Assembly: GCF_040645615.1 (NCBI RefSeq)
Contig: NZ_JBEYYO010000020.1
Location: 1 to 64,000 of the forward strand
Length of the DNA: 64,000 bases
Reading direction: 5' to 3'
From: Glycomyces sp040645615
GTDB lineage: Bacteria; Actinomycetota; Actinomycetes; Mycobacteriales; Micromonosporaceae
Shown here: piece after piece, positions 40,843-48,789 of the stretch
Numbering within the stretch: position 1 is the first letter of the stretch
Layout of the letters: each line of letters begins with the position of its first letter
Position numbers and translations under genes: made by a program
Notes under the pieces: model-generated
Databases searched by the model: none
Told to the model about the DNA's origin: nothing
What the model saw: only the letters and a program-made list of their open reading frames with translations

Positions 40843-41127
40843 GACGCGAGACGCGAGACGCGAGACGCGAGACGCGAGACGCGAGACGCGAGACGCGAGA
40901 CGCGAGACGCGAGACGCGAGACGCGAGACGCGAGNNNNNNNNNNNNNNNNNNNNNNNNNNNNNNNNNNNNNNNNNNNNNNNNNNNNNNNNNNNNNNNNNN
41001 NNNNNNNNNNNNNNNNNNNNNNNNNNNNNNGACGCGAGACGCGAGACGCGAGACGCGAGACGCGAGACGCGAGACGCGAGACGCGAGACGCGAGACGCGA
41101 GACGCGAGACGCGAGACGCGAGACGCG
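40843..41127. repeat. 7-bp tandem repeat array (GACGCGA)n interrupted by an assembly gap
   Basis: Exact GACGCGA copies run 40843-40934 (13 units plus 1 nt) and resume 41031-41121 (13 units) with a 6-nt remainder. Ns fill 40935-41030 (96 bases). The heptamer phase is not kept across the Ns (offset 188, remainder 6), so the gap length is only an estimate and the true copy number is unknown. The array makes all three frames on both strands stop-free (RETRDAR-type readings), which are not genes. No gene lies in 40612-41192. Confidence 0.97.
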
Positions 41128-41130
41128 CTT

Positions 41131-41169
41131 ACGCCGCTGGGGCGGGCCTTCGGCCCGCCCCAGCGGCGT
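41131..41169 (-). terminator. Long perfect inverted repeat, probable terminator of the small zinc-protein gene
   Basis: An 18-bp perfect stem (acgccgctggggcgggcc with its complement) and 3-nt loop lie 24 nt after the stop at 41193 and directly beside the heptamer array. There is no T tract. Confidence 0.65.
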
Positions 41170-41192
41170 CGTATGCGTGCGGTCCGCGCGGG

Positions 41193-41474
41193 TCAGCGCC
41201 AGCGGCCCGGCTTGCGGCGGTCTCTGGCGTTCCAGCAGCCGGTGTGCCAGTGGCGGCGGTCGTCGCCGTCGCCGTGGTCGGACCAGGCGACCACGTGCGG
41301 GGTGCCTGGGGGGATCTCCATGTCGCAGCCGGGGCAGCGGTAGGCCTTCTCGGCGTTCGCGCCGGGAATGCGGCGGACCTGGACGGGACCGTCCGGGCCG
41401 TCGACGCGGCTGGCGTCCTGGGCACCGGAAGTCGGCCGCCTGGACTCGCTCTGGCGACGGTTCTTGCGCGGCAT
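41193..41474 (-). CDS. Small Cys/His zinc-ribbon-like protein
   Basis: A 93-residue basic protein. YRCPGCDMEIPPGTPHVVAW (CxxC) and RRHWHTGCW (HxxxC) could bind one zinc ion. The first 35 residues and the tail are Arg-rich and disordered-looking. Similar small proteins in Streptomyces are loosely annotated as ATP/GTP-binding; no nucleotide motif is visible here. It follows a small membrane-protein gene by 12 nt. Confidence 0.75.
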   Translation of the reverse strand: MPRKNRRQSESRRPTSGAQDASRVDGPDGPVQVRRIPGANAEKAYRCPGCDMEIPPGTPHVVAWSDHGDGDDRRHWHTGCWNARDRRKPGRWR

Positions 41475-41486
41475 GGCTCGGGCGGT

Positions 41487-41696
41487 CTAGGACCGGGTGC
41501 CGTCGGGCTCGGGCGCCGCTTCGGCCGCGGCCTCGCGCGCGACCCGTTCGTTCAGTCGCCGGATGTGCTTGTTCATCCCTCGGATGAGGAAGATCGTCAC
41601 GACGACGAGGAACACGGTGACGAACAGGCCGAACGGCCCGGCCATCGCCTGGTCGCGTTCCGGCCCGAACTCTTGTGCCAGGATCTCGATACCCAC
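41487..41696 (-). CDS. Small single-pass membrane protein
   Basis: A 69-residue protein with one transmembrane segment (about residues 21-39, PFGLFVTVFLVVVTIFLIRG) followed by a basic MNKHIRRLNERV stretch, like a conserved actinobacterial small membrane protein. It lies between ung (23 nt upstream) and the zinc-ribbon gene, probably in one transcript. Function unknown. Confidence 0.75.
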   Translation of the reverse strand: MGIEILAQEFGPERDQAMAGPFGLFVTVFLVVVTIFLIRGMNKHIRRLNERVAREAAAEAAPEPDGTRS

Positions 41697-41719
41697 GGTG
41701 CAACCGTATCCGGTCGGCC

Positions 41720-42409
41720 CTAGCCCTCGTTCAGCGCCGGGAGCCTCCAGTCGACCGGCTCACCGCCCTGCTCGACCAGCAGCGCGTTGGCGCGGCTGAA
41801 CGGCTTGGAGCCGAAGAACCCGCGGCGGGCGCTCAGCGGCGACGGGTGCGCCGACTCGATCGAGGGGATCGGGCCGAGGAGGTCCTTGAGCTTGCGCGCG
41901 TCGGCACCCCACAGGATCGCCACGGAAGCGCCGCCGCGTTCGGCGAGCGCGCGGATGGCCTGTTCGGTGACGGTCTCCCAGCCCTTGCCGCGGTGCGAGG
42001 CCGGGGTGCCGGGGGCCACGGAGAGGGACCGGTTGAGCAGGAGCACGCCTTGGGAGGACCAGGGGGTGAGGTCGCCGTTGGCCGGGAGCGGGAAGCCGAG
42101 GTCGTCGCGGTACTCGTTGAAGATGTTGACCAGGCTCTTGGGCAGGGGGCGCACGTCGGGTGCGACGGCGAAGGACAGGCCGATGGCGTGCCCGGGGGTG
42201 GGGTAGGGGTCCTGTCCGACGATGATGACCTTGACGTCGTCGAAGGGTTGCTGGAAAGCGCGGAGGATGTGCTCGGCGGCGGGCAGGTAGGTGCGCCCGG
42301 CGGCGACCTCGGCGCGCAGGAACTCGCCCATCTTGGCGACGTCGTCGGCCACGGGGGCGAGGGCCTTGGCCCAGCCGGGTTCCATCAGTTCATCGAGTGT
42401 CTTCTGCAT
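41720..42409 (-). CDS. ung: Uracil-DNA glycosylase, family 1
   Basis: A 229-residue UDG that removes uracil from DNA. The catalytic water-activating motif GQDPYPTPGHAIGLSFA is near residue 66, NRSLSVAPG follows, and the minor-groove loop HPSPLSARRGFFG (catalytic His) is near 190. Its ATG starts 3 nt after the threonine ammonia-lyase stop, so the two are co-transcribed. Confidence 0.95.
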   Translation of the reverse strand: MQKTLDELMEPGWAKALAPVADDVAKMGEFLRAEVAAGRTYLPAAEHILRAFQQPFDDVKVIIVGQDPYPTPGHAIGLSFAVAPDVRPLPKSLVNIFNEYRDDLGFPLPANGDLTPWSSQGVLLLNRSLSVAPGTPASHRGKGWETVTEQAIRALAERGGASVAILWGADARKLKDLLGPIPSIESAHPSPLSARRGFFGSKPFSRANALLVEQGGEPVDWRLPALNEG

Positions 42410-42412
42410 GCC

Positions 42413-43627
42413 TCAGATGCTAGGACCCTGCACCGACACGAAGTAGCCCGCATCGCGCAGCGCCGCAACGATTTCGGTCGCGTGTTCGGAACCGCGGGTC
42501 TCGATGGAGAGGTCCACGGAGACCTCGCCGACCGACAATCGCGGGTCGGAGCGCTGGTGGTGGACGTCGACGATGTTGCCGCCGTAGGCGCCCACGAGCT
42601 GGAGCACCGAGGCGAGGGCGCCGGGGCGGTCGGCGCAGCGCAGGTTCGCGTGCATGAATCGCCCCGAAGCCCCGAGGCCGTGTTCGATGAGCCGCATGAG
42701 CAGCAGCGGGTCGATGTTGCCGCCGGAGAGGACCGCGACGGCGGGCCCTTCGAAGGCCACCGAGTAGTTCAGGAGCGCGGCGTAGGCGGTGGCTCCGGCG
42801 GGTTCGACCACGAGCTTGTTGCGTTCGAGGAGGGACAGGAGCGCACGGCTGATGTCCTCTTCGGTGACCGTGACGATCTCGTCGACGAGGGAGGCCACGT
42901 GCGCGAAGGGCACGTCGCCGGGGCGGCCGACGGCGATCCCGTCGGCGATGGTCTGCATCTTGTCGAGCTTCAGCGGCCGCCCGGCGGCGAGGGACTGCTG
43001 GTAGGAGGCCGCGCCTTCGGCCTGGACGCCGACGATGCGGATCGAGGGCTTGAGCTGCTTGGCGGCCGCGGCGATCCCGGCGATGAGCCCGCCGCCGCCG
43101 ACCGAGGTGATGATCGTGGCGGTCTCGGGGAGCTGGTCGAGGATCTCCAGGGCGATGGTGCCTTGACCTGCGACGATGTCGCGGTGGTCGAAGGGGTGGA
43201 TGAGGATCGCGCCGGTCTCGGCGGCGAAGCGGTGCGCCGATTCGAGCGCGTCGTCCACGGTGTGGCCGCCGAGGATGACCTCGGCGCCGTAGCCCTTGGT
43301 GGCCGCGACCTTCGGCAGCGGCGCCGATTCGGGCATGAAGACTGTGGAGCGGATGCCGAGGGTCGAGGCGGCGAGCGCGACCCCTTGGGCGTGGTTCCCG
43401 GCCGAGGCGGCCACGACGCCGTTGGCGCGTTCGGCCTCGCTCAGGCGCGAGACCCTCATGTAGGCGCCGCGGATCTTGAACGATCCGGCCCGTTGGAGGT
43501 TCTCGCATTTGAGGTGGACGCCGTCGAGCACGGGGTCGCGCGAGGGTTCGAGGGGGGTGCGGCGCACGACCCCGTCGAGTTCGGCCGCGGCTTCGCGGAC
43601 GTCGGAAAGTGTCACCAGCTCCGTCAC
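42413..43627 (-). CDS. ilvA: Threonine ammonia-lyase with C-terminal ACT domain
   Basis: A 404-residue PLP enzyme making 2-oxobutyrate from threonine. The PLP Lys lies in GSFKIRGAYMR (about residue 54), the glycine loop in TSVGGGGLIAGIA, and the C-terminal ACT domain (about 325-404) starts with LRCADRPGALASVLQLVGAYGGNIVDVHHQRSD (read in segments). The length fits the catabolic/TdcB-like type with a single ACT. GTG 43627 was chosen: TACGAT lies 6 nt upstream and MTELVTLSDVREA begins the fold; the frame stays open to 43801 without family similarity. Confidence 0.92.
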   Translation of the reverse strand: MTELVTLSDVREAAAELDGVVRRTPLEPSRDPVLDGVHLKCENLQRAGSFKIRGAYMRVSRLSEAERANGVVAASAGNHAQGVALAASTLGIRSTVFMPESAPLPKVAATKGYGAEVILGGHTVDDALESAHRFAAETGAILIHPFDHRDIVAGQGTIALEILDQLPETATIITSVGGGGLIAGIAAAAKQLKPSIRIVGVQAEGAASYQQSLAAGRPLKLDKMQTIADGIAVGRPGDVPFAHVASLVDEIVTVTEEDISRALLSLLERNKLVVEPAGATAYAALLNYSVAFEGPAVAVLSGGNIDPLLLMRLIEHGLGASGRFMHANLRCADRPGALASVLQLVGAYGGNIVDVHHQRSDPRLSVGEVSVDLSIETRGSEHATEIVAALRDAGYFVSVQGPSI

Positions 43628-43633
43628 GCCTCG

Positions 43634-43639
43634 ATCGTA
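43634..43639 (-). promoter_or_regulatory. -10 element of a probable leaderless ilvA promoter (TACGAT)
   Basis: On the minus strand TACGAT ends 6 nt before the GTG start. No convincing Shine-Dalgarno sequence occurs. Confidence 0.5.
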
Positions 43640-43806
43640 GTGCCCGGTGCCCAGGGGCCGCCCGGGCGCACTCGTGCGCATTCGCGGGGGCTGAGTGGAG
43701 GCATGTCGCGCAATGGGATGAAAGCGGTTACTGTCGACCGTTTCGTCGACCTTGAACCCCGCTGGGCGGCACGAATTCGACTCCGAAACCGCAGGTGGCA
43801 CCTAGT

Positions 43807-43876
43807 GTGAACCGGCGTTCACCTCATGCGACAGGGGGTGACCCCCGTTACCCAGTGGGACCGGAAGGATTAAGCT
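43807..43876 (+). promoter_or_regulatory. msiK upstream control region: two inverted repeats and promoter
   Basis: GTGAAC-N4-GTTCAC (43807-43822) and GGGGGT-G-ACCCCC (43834-43846) are perfect inverted repeats. They are followed by -35-like GTTACC (43847-43852), an 18-bp spacer and -10 TAAGCT (43871-43876). A start site near 43883 would give a roughly 100-nt leader. The rest of 43640-43986 shows no gene. Confidence 0.45.
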
Positions 43877-43986
43877 ACGAACAGTCATCTCTTTACCGTG
43901 GCGAAGCCTTCGAGTCATGAATCGGCAACGACCCCTCCGCTTTCGCCGCAGCACCCGCCCGTCCCCTGAGCCCCCTGGAGTCAACG

Positions 43987-45261
43987 GTGACTGCTGTCAC
44001 GCTGAAGAACGTCTCGAAGGTGTTCCCCGGCGAAACCCTGGCCGTGGACTCCCTGAGCATGGAAGTCAACCACGGCGAGTTCCTCGTGCTGCTCGGTCCG
44101 TCCGGCTGCGGGAAGTCCACCGTCCTGCGCATGGTCGCCGGGCTGGAGACCCCCTCGGACGGCGAGATCCTCCTCGACGGGGAGTACGCGAACGACCTGC
44201 CCCCGCGCGACCGCAACGCGGCCATGATCTTCCAGACCTTCGCGCTCTACCCGCACATGTCGGTGGGCGACAACATCGGGTTCCCGCTCAAGCTCGGCAA
44301 GAACAACAACGCCCAGTCCGTGCCCGAGGCCGTGGGCGACATGGCCGGGGCCCTCGGGATCTCCGACCTGGTCGACCGCAAGCCCAGCCAGCTCTCCGGC
44401 GGCCAGCAGCAGCGTGTGGCCATGGGCCGCGCCCTGGTGAGGCGCCCCAAGCTGTTCCTCATGGACGAGCCGCTGTCGAACCTCGACGTGGGCCTGCGCG
44501 CCGAGCTGCGCACCGAGATCTCCTCGCTGGTGCGCCGCCACGACGCCACCACCCTGTACGTCACCCACGACCAGACCGAGGCGCTCACGATGGCCGACCG
44601 CGTGGCCGTGATGCGCAAGGGCGTGCTCCAGGACGTGGGCACCCCCGACGAGGTCTACGAGCGGCCCGCGACCATGTACGTGGCGGCGTTCCTGGGCACC
44701 CCGAGGATGAACCTCCTCGAAGCGCGCGTCAACGTCTACCTCGATCGCTATGTGGCCCTTGACTTCGGCGAGCAGGAGCTGCGGCTGCCGTGGCACGACC
44801 TGCGCGGGAGGGCGGTCGCCCGGTACCACGGGGAGAACATCGTGGTCGGGATGCGGGCCGAGGCGCTCGCGCCGGTCGCCGACGGGCACCCCGGGCAGTC
44901 GATCCAGGGCCGCGTGCGGTTCTACGAGCACCACGGCCACGAGACGCTCGTGTTCCTCGACATCGGGGCCACCGCGGTGGTGCCCGACGGGATCGGCGAC
45001 AAGCCCGACCTCGCGCGCGGCGGCTCCAAGCCGCGACGGCGCCTCGGCGGCCTGTTCTCCGGGTTCGGCCAGTCCCCCGTCGAACAGCGCGACACCGACA
45101 CCGGGCCCATCCGCAAGCCCGCCGACCTGGTGTTCCGGCTCCCTCCGCACATCCCGGTCTCGGCCGGGCAGCCGATCACCGTGGCCGTCCACATGGACGC
45201 GCTGCACTACTTCGACAAGTACGGCAAGCGCATCGACGTCGGCTGGACGCAAAGGGCCTGA
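43987..45261 (+). CDS. msiK: MsiK/UgpC-type multiple-sugar ABC transporter ATPase
   Basis: A 424-residue stand-alone CUT1 ATPase. Walker A GPSGCGKST (about residues 37-45), Q-loop IFQTFALYPHMSV, signature LSGGQQQR near 137, Walker B LFLMDEPLSNLD and switch His VTHDQTEA are all present. The C-terminal TOBE-type regulatory domain runs to about 420, with an extra loop (PRRRLGGLFSGFGQSP, about residues 345-360). MsiK-like proteins energise several oligosaccharide permeases encoded elsewhere, and no permease gene adjoins this one. Confidence 0.9.
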   Translation: MTAVTLKNVSKVFPGETLAVDSLSMEVNHGEFLVLLGPSGCGKSTVLRMVAGLETPSDGEILLDGEYANDLPPRDRNAAMIFQTFALYPHMSVGDNIGFPLKLGKNNNAQSVPEAVGDMAGALGISDLVDRKPSQLSGGQQQRVAMGRALVRRPKLFLMDEPLSNLDVGLRAELRTEISSLVRRHDATTLYVTHDQTEALTMADRVAVMRKGVLQDVGTPDEVYERPATMYVAAFLGTPRMNLLEARVNVYLDRYVALDFGEQELRLPWHDLRGRAVARYHGENIVVGMRAEALAPVADGHPGQSIQGRVRFYEHHGHETLVFLDIGATAVVPDGIGDKPDLARGGSKPRRRLGGLFSGFGQSPVEQRDTDTGPIRKPADLVFRLPPHIPVSAGQPITVAVHMDALHYFDKYGKRIDVGWTQRA

Positions 45262-45262
45262 C

Positions 45263-45312
45263 GAAGCGAAGCGCCGCGGGCCCCGAAGGACCCGCGGCGC
45301 CCGCTTCGCTTC
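45263..45312. terminator. Bidirectional terminator between msiK and greA
   Basis: gaagcgaagcgccgcggg pairs with cccgcggcgcccgcttcgcttc (small bulge). The hairpin fills the whole gap between the two convergent stops. Confidence 0.8.
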
Positions 45313-45807
45313 CTAGCCGAGGAACTTCTCGGTGTCGACGATCTTGACCGAGAGCTCGGCGCCCTTCGGGGTCTTGTAGGAGACCGTGTCGCCCACCTTC
45401 GAACCCAGGATCGCCGCGCCCAGCGCCGAATCGGGGCTGTAGACGGTGAGGTCGGTGGTCGCGCCGATCTCGCGCGAGCCGAGGAGGAACTTCTCGGTGT
45501 CGTCGGGGTCGCCGTCGAAGGCGATGGTGACGACGGTGCCGATCTGGATCTCGTCGGAGTCCCTCGCCTCGCCGACCTTCGCGTTGCGCAGCAGGTCTTC
45601 GAGCTGGCGGATGCGGCCCTCCTGCTTGCCCTGCTCGTCGCGGGCCGCGTGGTAGCCACCGTTCTCCTTGAGGTCGCCCTCCTCGCGGCGGGCGTTGATC
45701 TCGGCGGCCATCACCGGACGGTGCGCGATGAGCTCGTCCAGCTCGCCCTTGAGGCGGTCGTAGGCCTCCTGGGTCAGCCAAGTGCCTTTATTAGCGTCGG
45801 TAGCCAT
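45313..45807 (-). CDS. greA: Transcription elongation factor GreA
   Basis: A 164-residue GreA that stimulates RNA cleavage by backtracked RNA polymerase. The N-terminal coiled coil carries the acidic tip EEGDLKENGGYHAARDEQGK (about residues 42-61), where the catalytic acidic pair is conserved. The C-terminal FKBP-like domain holds YSPDSALGAAILGSKVGDTVSY. GGAGG lies upstream of the ATG. It is followed, in the usual actinobacterial order, by the DUF4307 and mca genes on its other side. Confidence 0.95.
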   Translation of the reverse strand: MATDANKGTWLTQEAYDRLKGELDELIAHRPVMAAEINARREEGDLKENGGYHAARDEQGKQEGRIRQLEDLLRNAKVGEARDSDEIQIGTVVTIAFDGDPDDTEKFLLGSREIGATTDLTVYSPDSALGAAILGSKVGDTVSYKTPKGAELSVKIVDTEKFLG

Positions 45808-45901
45808 GTTGTTCCAAATCCTCCGAATAGTGCGATCCGTGTTGTGAGGTCCTGCCTCGGTGCGAATGCGTGTGGGCGCGCCCCGGTCCCGGATAGCGAA
45901 A

Positions 45902-45933
45902 GGCCCGCCGACCGAAACGCGGTGCGACGGGCC
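45902..45933 (-). terminator. Terminator after the DUF4307 gene
   Basis: GGCCCG...ACCG pairs with CGGT...CGGGCC with a small internal loop, 13 nt after the stop. On the minus strand it is followed by TTTCGC. Confidence 0.6.
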
Positions 45934-45945
45934 GAGAGTCGATGT

Positions 45946-46389
45946 TCAGTCGGCCTGCCAACACCTCAGGACTTCGCCGGTATTGGGCTCGCCCTCCACC
46001 ATGAGGGTGTAGGTCATCTCCAGGTGGGTGCGCTCGTCGACGGGGACGGCGACCTCGGCGTAGCCGATCTCGGCCCCGGCCAGGTCCCGCGAGCGCACGG
46101 CGCACGTGGCGCCCTCACCGGCGGGCTTGTACACCTCGAACGTGATGTCGACCTGCCCGGCGACCGAGTCGTCGTAGGCGAGCAGGCGCTCGGAGACCTC
46201 GCTCTTGCCGGAGTTGACGGTGAGCTGCCAGGCGGCGACCAGGCCCGCGGCGATCACGCCCGCCGTGAGCACGGCGGTGACCGCCGGGCGGTGGCGGCGC
46301 GGGGCGCGGCGGCGACCGTAGCGACCATCGGGAAAGGACACGCCGACCGTCTCCGGGGCGCGTTCATCCGTGGCCTGCGTCTCAGTCAA
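45946..46389 (-). CDS. DUF4307 membrane-anchored protein
   Basis: A 147-residue protein with a basic RYGRRRAPRRHR stretch, one transmembrane segment (about residues 36-56, AVTAVLTAGVIAAGLVAAWQL) and an extracytoplasmic beta-rich domain with two Cys (ATCAVRS, EVLRCWQ). The DUF4307 family sits between greA and mca in many actinobacteria. The start TTG 46389 is inferred from the frame and is uncertain. Function unknown. Confidence 0.85.
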   Translation of the reverse strand: MTETQATDERAPETVGVSFPDGRYGRRRAPRRHRPAVTAVLTAGVIAAGLVAAWQLTVNSGKSEVSERLLAYDDSVAGQVDITFEVYKPAGEGATCAVRSRDLAGAEIGYAEVAVPVDERTHLEMTYTLMVEGEPNTGEVLRCWQAD

Positions 46390-46569
46390 AGTGTCGCTTT
46401 CCGTTCGCGAGCAGCGGATTCACCACTGCGAGCCCGCGGTTCCGGGAAGAACCGGGAAGTAATGATTATCGAGTATCGTTGCACAGAATGCCAGAGCCGA
46501 CAACCATCGCGGTGCGCGAGTCGGCCAGGCCCCCGGTCCCGCCGCAATCCGCCAGTGAGGTCGACCCAC

Positions 46570-47448
46570 GTGACGAACCCAGACAACCTGCGCCTGATGT
46601 GCGTCCACGCGCATCCCGACGACGAGTCCAGCAAAGGCGCGGGCATGATGGCCCGCTATGTGCGCGAGGGCATCGAGGTCCTCGTCGTCACCTGCACCGG
46701 CGGTGAACGCGGCGACGTGCTCAACCCCAAGATGGACCGCCCCGAGATCCAGGAGAACCTCCCGCGCGTGCGCAGCGAGGAGATGGCCCGCGCCCGCGAG
46801 ATCCTCGGCGTCGACCAGCACTGGCTCGGCTTCATCGACTCAGGGCTGCCCGACGGGTGGCTGCCCGAGTCGGGGATCGCCCTGCCCGAGGACGCGTTCT
46901 ACGAGGTGCCCACCGAAGAGGCCGCCGCGCCGCTGGTGGAGATCATGCGCTCCTTCCGCCCGCACGTGGTGACCACGTACGACGAGGAGGGCGGCTACCC
47001 GCACCCCGACCACGTCAAGACCCACGAGGTCTCCGTCGCGGCCTTCGACGCCGCGGGCGACCCCGAGCGCTACCCCGGGCTCGGCGAGCCGTGGCAGCCG
47101 CTCAAGCTCTACTACAACCACGGCTTCGGCAAGGCCCGCATCGAGGCGCTGCACTACGCGATGATCGACGCCGGGCTCGAATCGCCGTACAAGGAGTGGA
47201 TGGACGCGGGAGACTGGACGCGCGACAAGAGCGAGCGCGTCACCACCCGCGTCGAGTGCGCCGAGTACTTCGAGATCCGCGACCAGGCCCTCAAGGCCCA
47301 CGCGACCCAGGTCGACCCCGACGGGTTCTGGTTCGCCGTGCCGCGCGAGATCCAAGAGAAGGCCTGGCCCACCGAGGACTACGAACTCGTGGAGTCGCGC
47401 GTCGAGACGCGGCTGCCCGAGGACGACTTGTTCGCCGGGCTCCGGTAA
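46570..47448 (+). CDS. mca: Mycothiol S-conjugate amidase
   Basis: A 292-residue zinc amidase of the PIG-L fold that splits mycothiol conjugates during detoxification. The metal motif HAHPDDESS lies at about residues 13-21, with DSGLPDGWLPESG in the middle, EGGYPHPDHVKTHE (third zinc His, about 141-152) and RAHATQVDP-like KAHATQVDP near 243. Similarity to the Mca group rather than MshB is shown by the VETRLPEDDLFAGLR C-terminus. GTG 46570 follows GAGG by about 9 nt. Mca marks a mycothiol-making actinomycete. Confidence 0.94.
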   Translation: MTNPDNLRLMCVHAHPDDESSKGAGMMARYVREGIEVLVVTCTGGERGDVLNPKMDRPEIQENLPRVRSEEMARAREILGVDQHWLGFIDSGLPDGWLPESGIALPEDAFYEVPTEEAAAPLVEIMRSFRPHVVTTYDEEGGYPHPDHVKTHEVSVAAFDAAGDPERYPGLGEPWQPLKLYYNHGFGKARIEALHYAMIDAGLESPYKEWMDAGDWTRDKSERVTTRVECAEYFEIRDQALKAHATQVDPDGFWFAVPREIQEKAWPTEDYELVESRVETRLPEDDLFAGLR

Positions 47449-47604
47449 CGCGAGTCCCAAGGGCCACAACCGACTCAAGCAGCACTCGTTCCACTCGCGA
47501 CGGCCTCGGCGACGCCGGATCGTCTCAGTTCGCGCACCCTGAGTGAGGCGCGAACTGTCGGGCTCCCGACACCACCGTGTATTTCTCCGGAAAGTGCGGG
47601 AACC

Positions 47605-47635
47605 TTGCTGCAAGCGCGCTCCCGCGGGATACCGT
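47605..47635 (+). promoter_or_regulatory. Promoter TTGCTG - 17 bp - GATACC/TACCGT before a mini-ORF and yqgE
   Basis: TTGCTG (47605-47610) and GATACC (47628-47633) are 17 bp apart. The overlapping TAnnnT element TACCGT (47630-47635) ends 6 nt before the ATG at 47642, so a leaderless 15-codon ORF would begin the transcript. Confidence 0.55.
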
Positions 47636-47641
47636 GCCGGG

Positions 47642-47689
47642 ATGACCGGGCCGCTCCCGACCCGGGGCACACGCGGAGGCGGGCGCTGA
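47642..47689 (+). CDS. Putative leaderless 15-residue leader ORF upstream of yqgE
   Basis: ATG at 47642 sits 6 nt after TACCGT and opens a 15-codon frame (MTGPLPTRGTRGGGR) ending TGA at 47689, 15 nt before the yqgE ATG. Its Thr/Arg/Gly-rich product has no family. It could affect access to the yqgE ribosome site or be chance; no protein evidence exists. Confidence 0.35.
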   Translation: MTGPLPTRGTRGGGR

Positions 47690-47704
47690 ACGGAGGTGGA
47701 CCAC

Positions 47705-48289
47705 ATGGTGAGTCGCGAAACTCAGGCGGCGCGGACGAAGTCGTTCGTCGGCAGTCTCCTCGTCGCCACGCCCACGTTGCAGGATCCCAACTTCGACCGC
47801 ACGGTCGTCATCGGCGTCGGCCACGAATCGGACGGAGTGCTCGGCGTGGTCCTCAACCGCGCCACCGAACGGCAGGTGGGCCACTACCTCGACCAGTGGG
47901 CCGAGCTCGCCGGCGACCCGGCCGTGCTCTTCGAGGGCGGTCCGGTGCAGCCGGACGCCGCGATCGGGCTGGGCTGGCGCAAGGCGGACGCGCCGTTCTC
48001 CGAAGCGTTCCGGCCCGTCCTCGGGCGCCTGGGCACGCTCGACCTCTCGCGGGACCCCGACGAGGTCGCGCCGCTCCTGGAAGGCATGCGGGTGTTCACC
48101 GGGTACGCCGGATGGTCGCCGGGCCAATTGGAGTCGGAGATCGAGGCGGGCGCGTGGATGGTCTTCGACGCCCTTCCCGCAGACCCGTTCTCGGCCACCC
48201 CTGAGGAGCTGTGGGGCATGGTGTGGAAGCGGCAGGGCGGGATGCTCTCGGCCGTGGCGCACTACCCGGCCGACCCGATCTTGAACTGA
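47705..48289 (+). CDS. YqgE/AlgH family protein (UPF0301)
   Basis: A 194-residue member of UPF0301. FVGSLLVATPTLQDPNFDRTVV (about residues 15-36, in segments), GVLGVVLNRATERQVG, LFEGGPVQPDAAIGL and VFTGYAGWSPGQLESEI are the conserved segments. The function is unknown in most bacteria. ATG 47705 follows GGAGGTGG by about 5 nt. Confidence 0.93.
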   Translation: MVSRETQAARTKSFVGSLLVATPTLQDPNFDRTVVIGVGHESDGVLGVVLNRATERQVGHYLDQWAELAGDPAVLFEGGPVQPDAAIGLGWRKADAPFSEAFRPVLGRLGTLDLSRDPDEVAPLLEGMRVFTGYAGWSPGQLESEIEAGAWMVFDALPADPFSATPEELWGMVWKRQGGMLSAVAHYPADPILN

Positions 48290-48294
48290 AGTCC

Positions 48295-48744
48295 TCACGC
48301 GCCCGGCCGCCAGGCCATGAGGATGATCACGGCCGTGTAGAACACGAGGTTGAGACCGGAGAGCGCGAGCAGTCGACCGCGGTGCTGTTCGAGCATCTCG
48401 CCGTCCATGACCCCGTGCGCGTCCTGGAGTTCCTTGCCGGTGCGGGCCAGTACCCCTGGGATGACGGCAGTGCCGTTGACCACGGCCACCACGTAGAGGG
48501 TGGTGGCGATGACGACCCACGCGTCGGCGAACGAGTAGCGCTCGCTCGTGACCGTGGTGAGGACCCCGAACAGGGCCGCCACCAGCGTGAGCGCGTTGAA
48601 GGCCATGCAGCGGCGGCCCGCCTGGTGGACCCGGTCGCCATCCCGCTCGCGCAGGGCGCGCTCGCCGAGCCAGGGCATGAGCATGGCCGGGCCGACGGTG
48701 ATCACCGCCAGCAGCACGTGCAGGACCGACAACAGAGTGTGCAT
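48295..48744 (-). CDS. DUF2269-like membrane protein
   Basis: A 149-residue, four-segment membrane protein. The N-terminal LLSVLHVLLAVITVGPAMLMPWLGERA, with a His in the first helix, resembles the DUF2269 family, which is unassigned and may bind haem. It ends 5 nt from the convergent yqgE stop. Alternative: an unrelated small four-helix membrane protein. Confidence 0.7.
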   Translation of the reverse strand: MHTLLSVLHVLLAVITVGPAMLMPWLGERALRERDGDRVHQAGRRCMAFNALTLVAALFGVLTTVTSERYSFADAWVVIATTLYVVAVVNGTAVIPGVLARTGKELQDAHGVMDGEMLEQHRGRLLALSGLNLVFYTAVIILMAWRPGA

Positions 48745-48789
48745 ACGGCGAGTTTACGGACAAACAGGACGATGATCCCGGGAATCGGG

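Noticed and set aside
40791..41723. Open frames through the heptamer array, encoding repeated RETRDAR-type peptides and running across the Ns
   Set aside because: A 7-bp array without stop codons opens every frame; the N run is undefined and the downstream part is antisense to the zinc-ribbon gene.
46488..46706. ATG at 46488 preceded by TATCGT (8 nt), opening a frame into mca
   Set aside because: It is out of frame with mca and the product is a frame shadow rich in Arg/Pro; TATCGT may still be the mca promoter -10.
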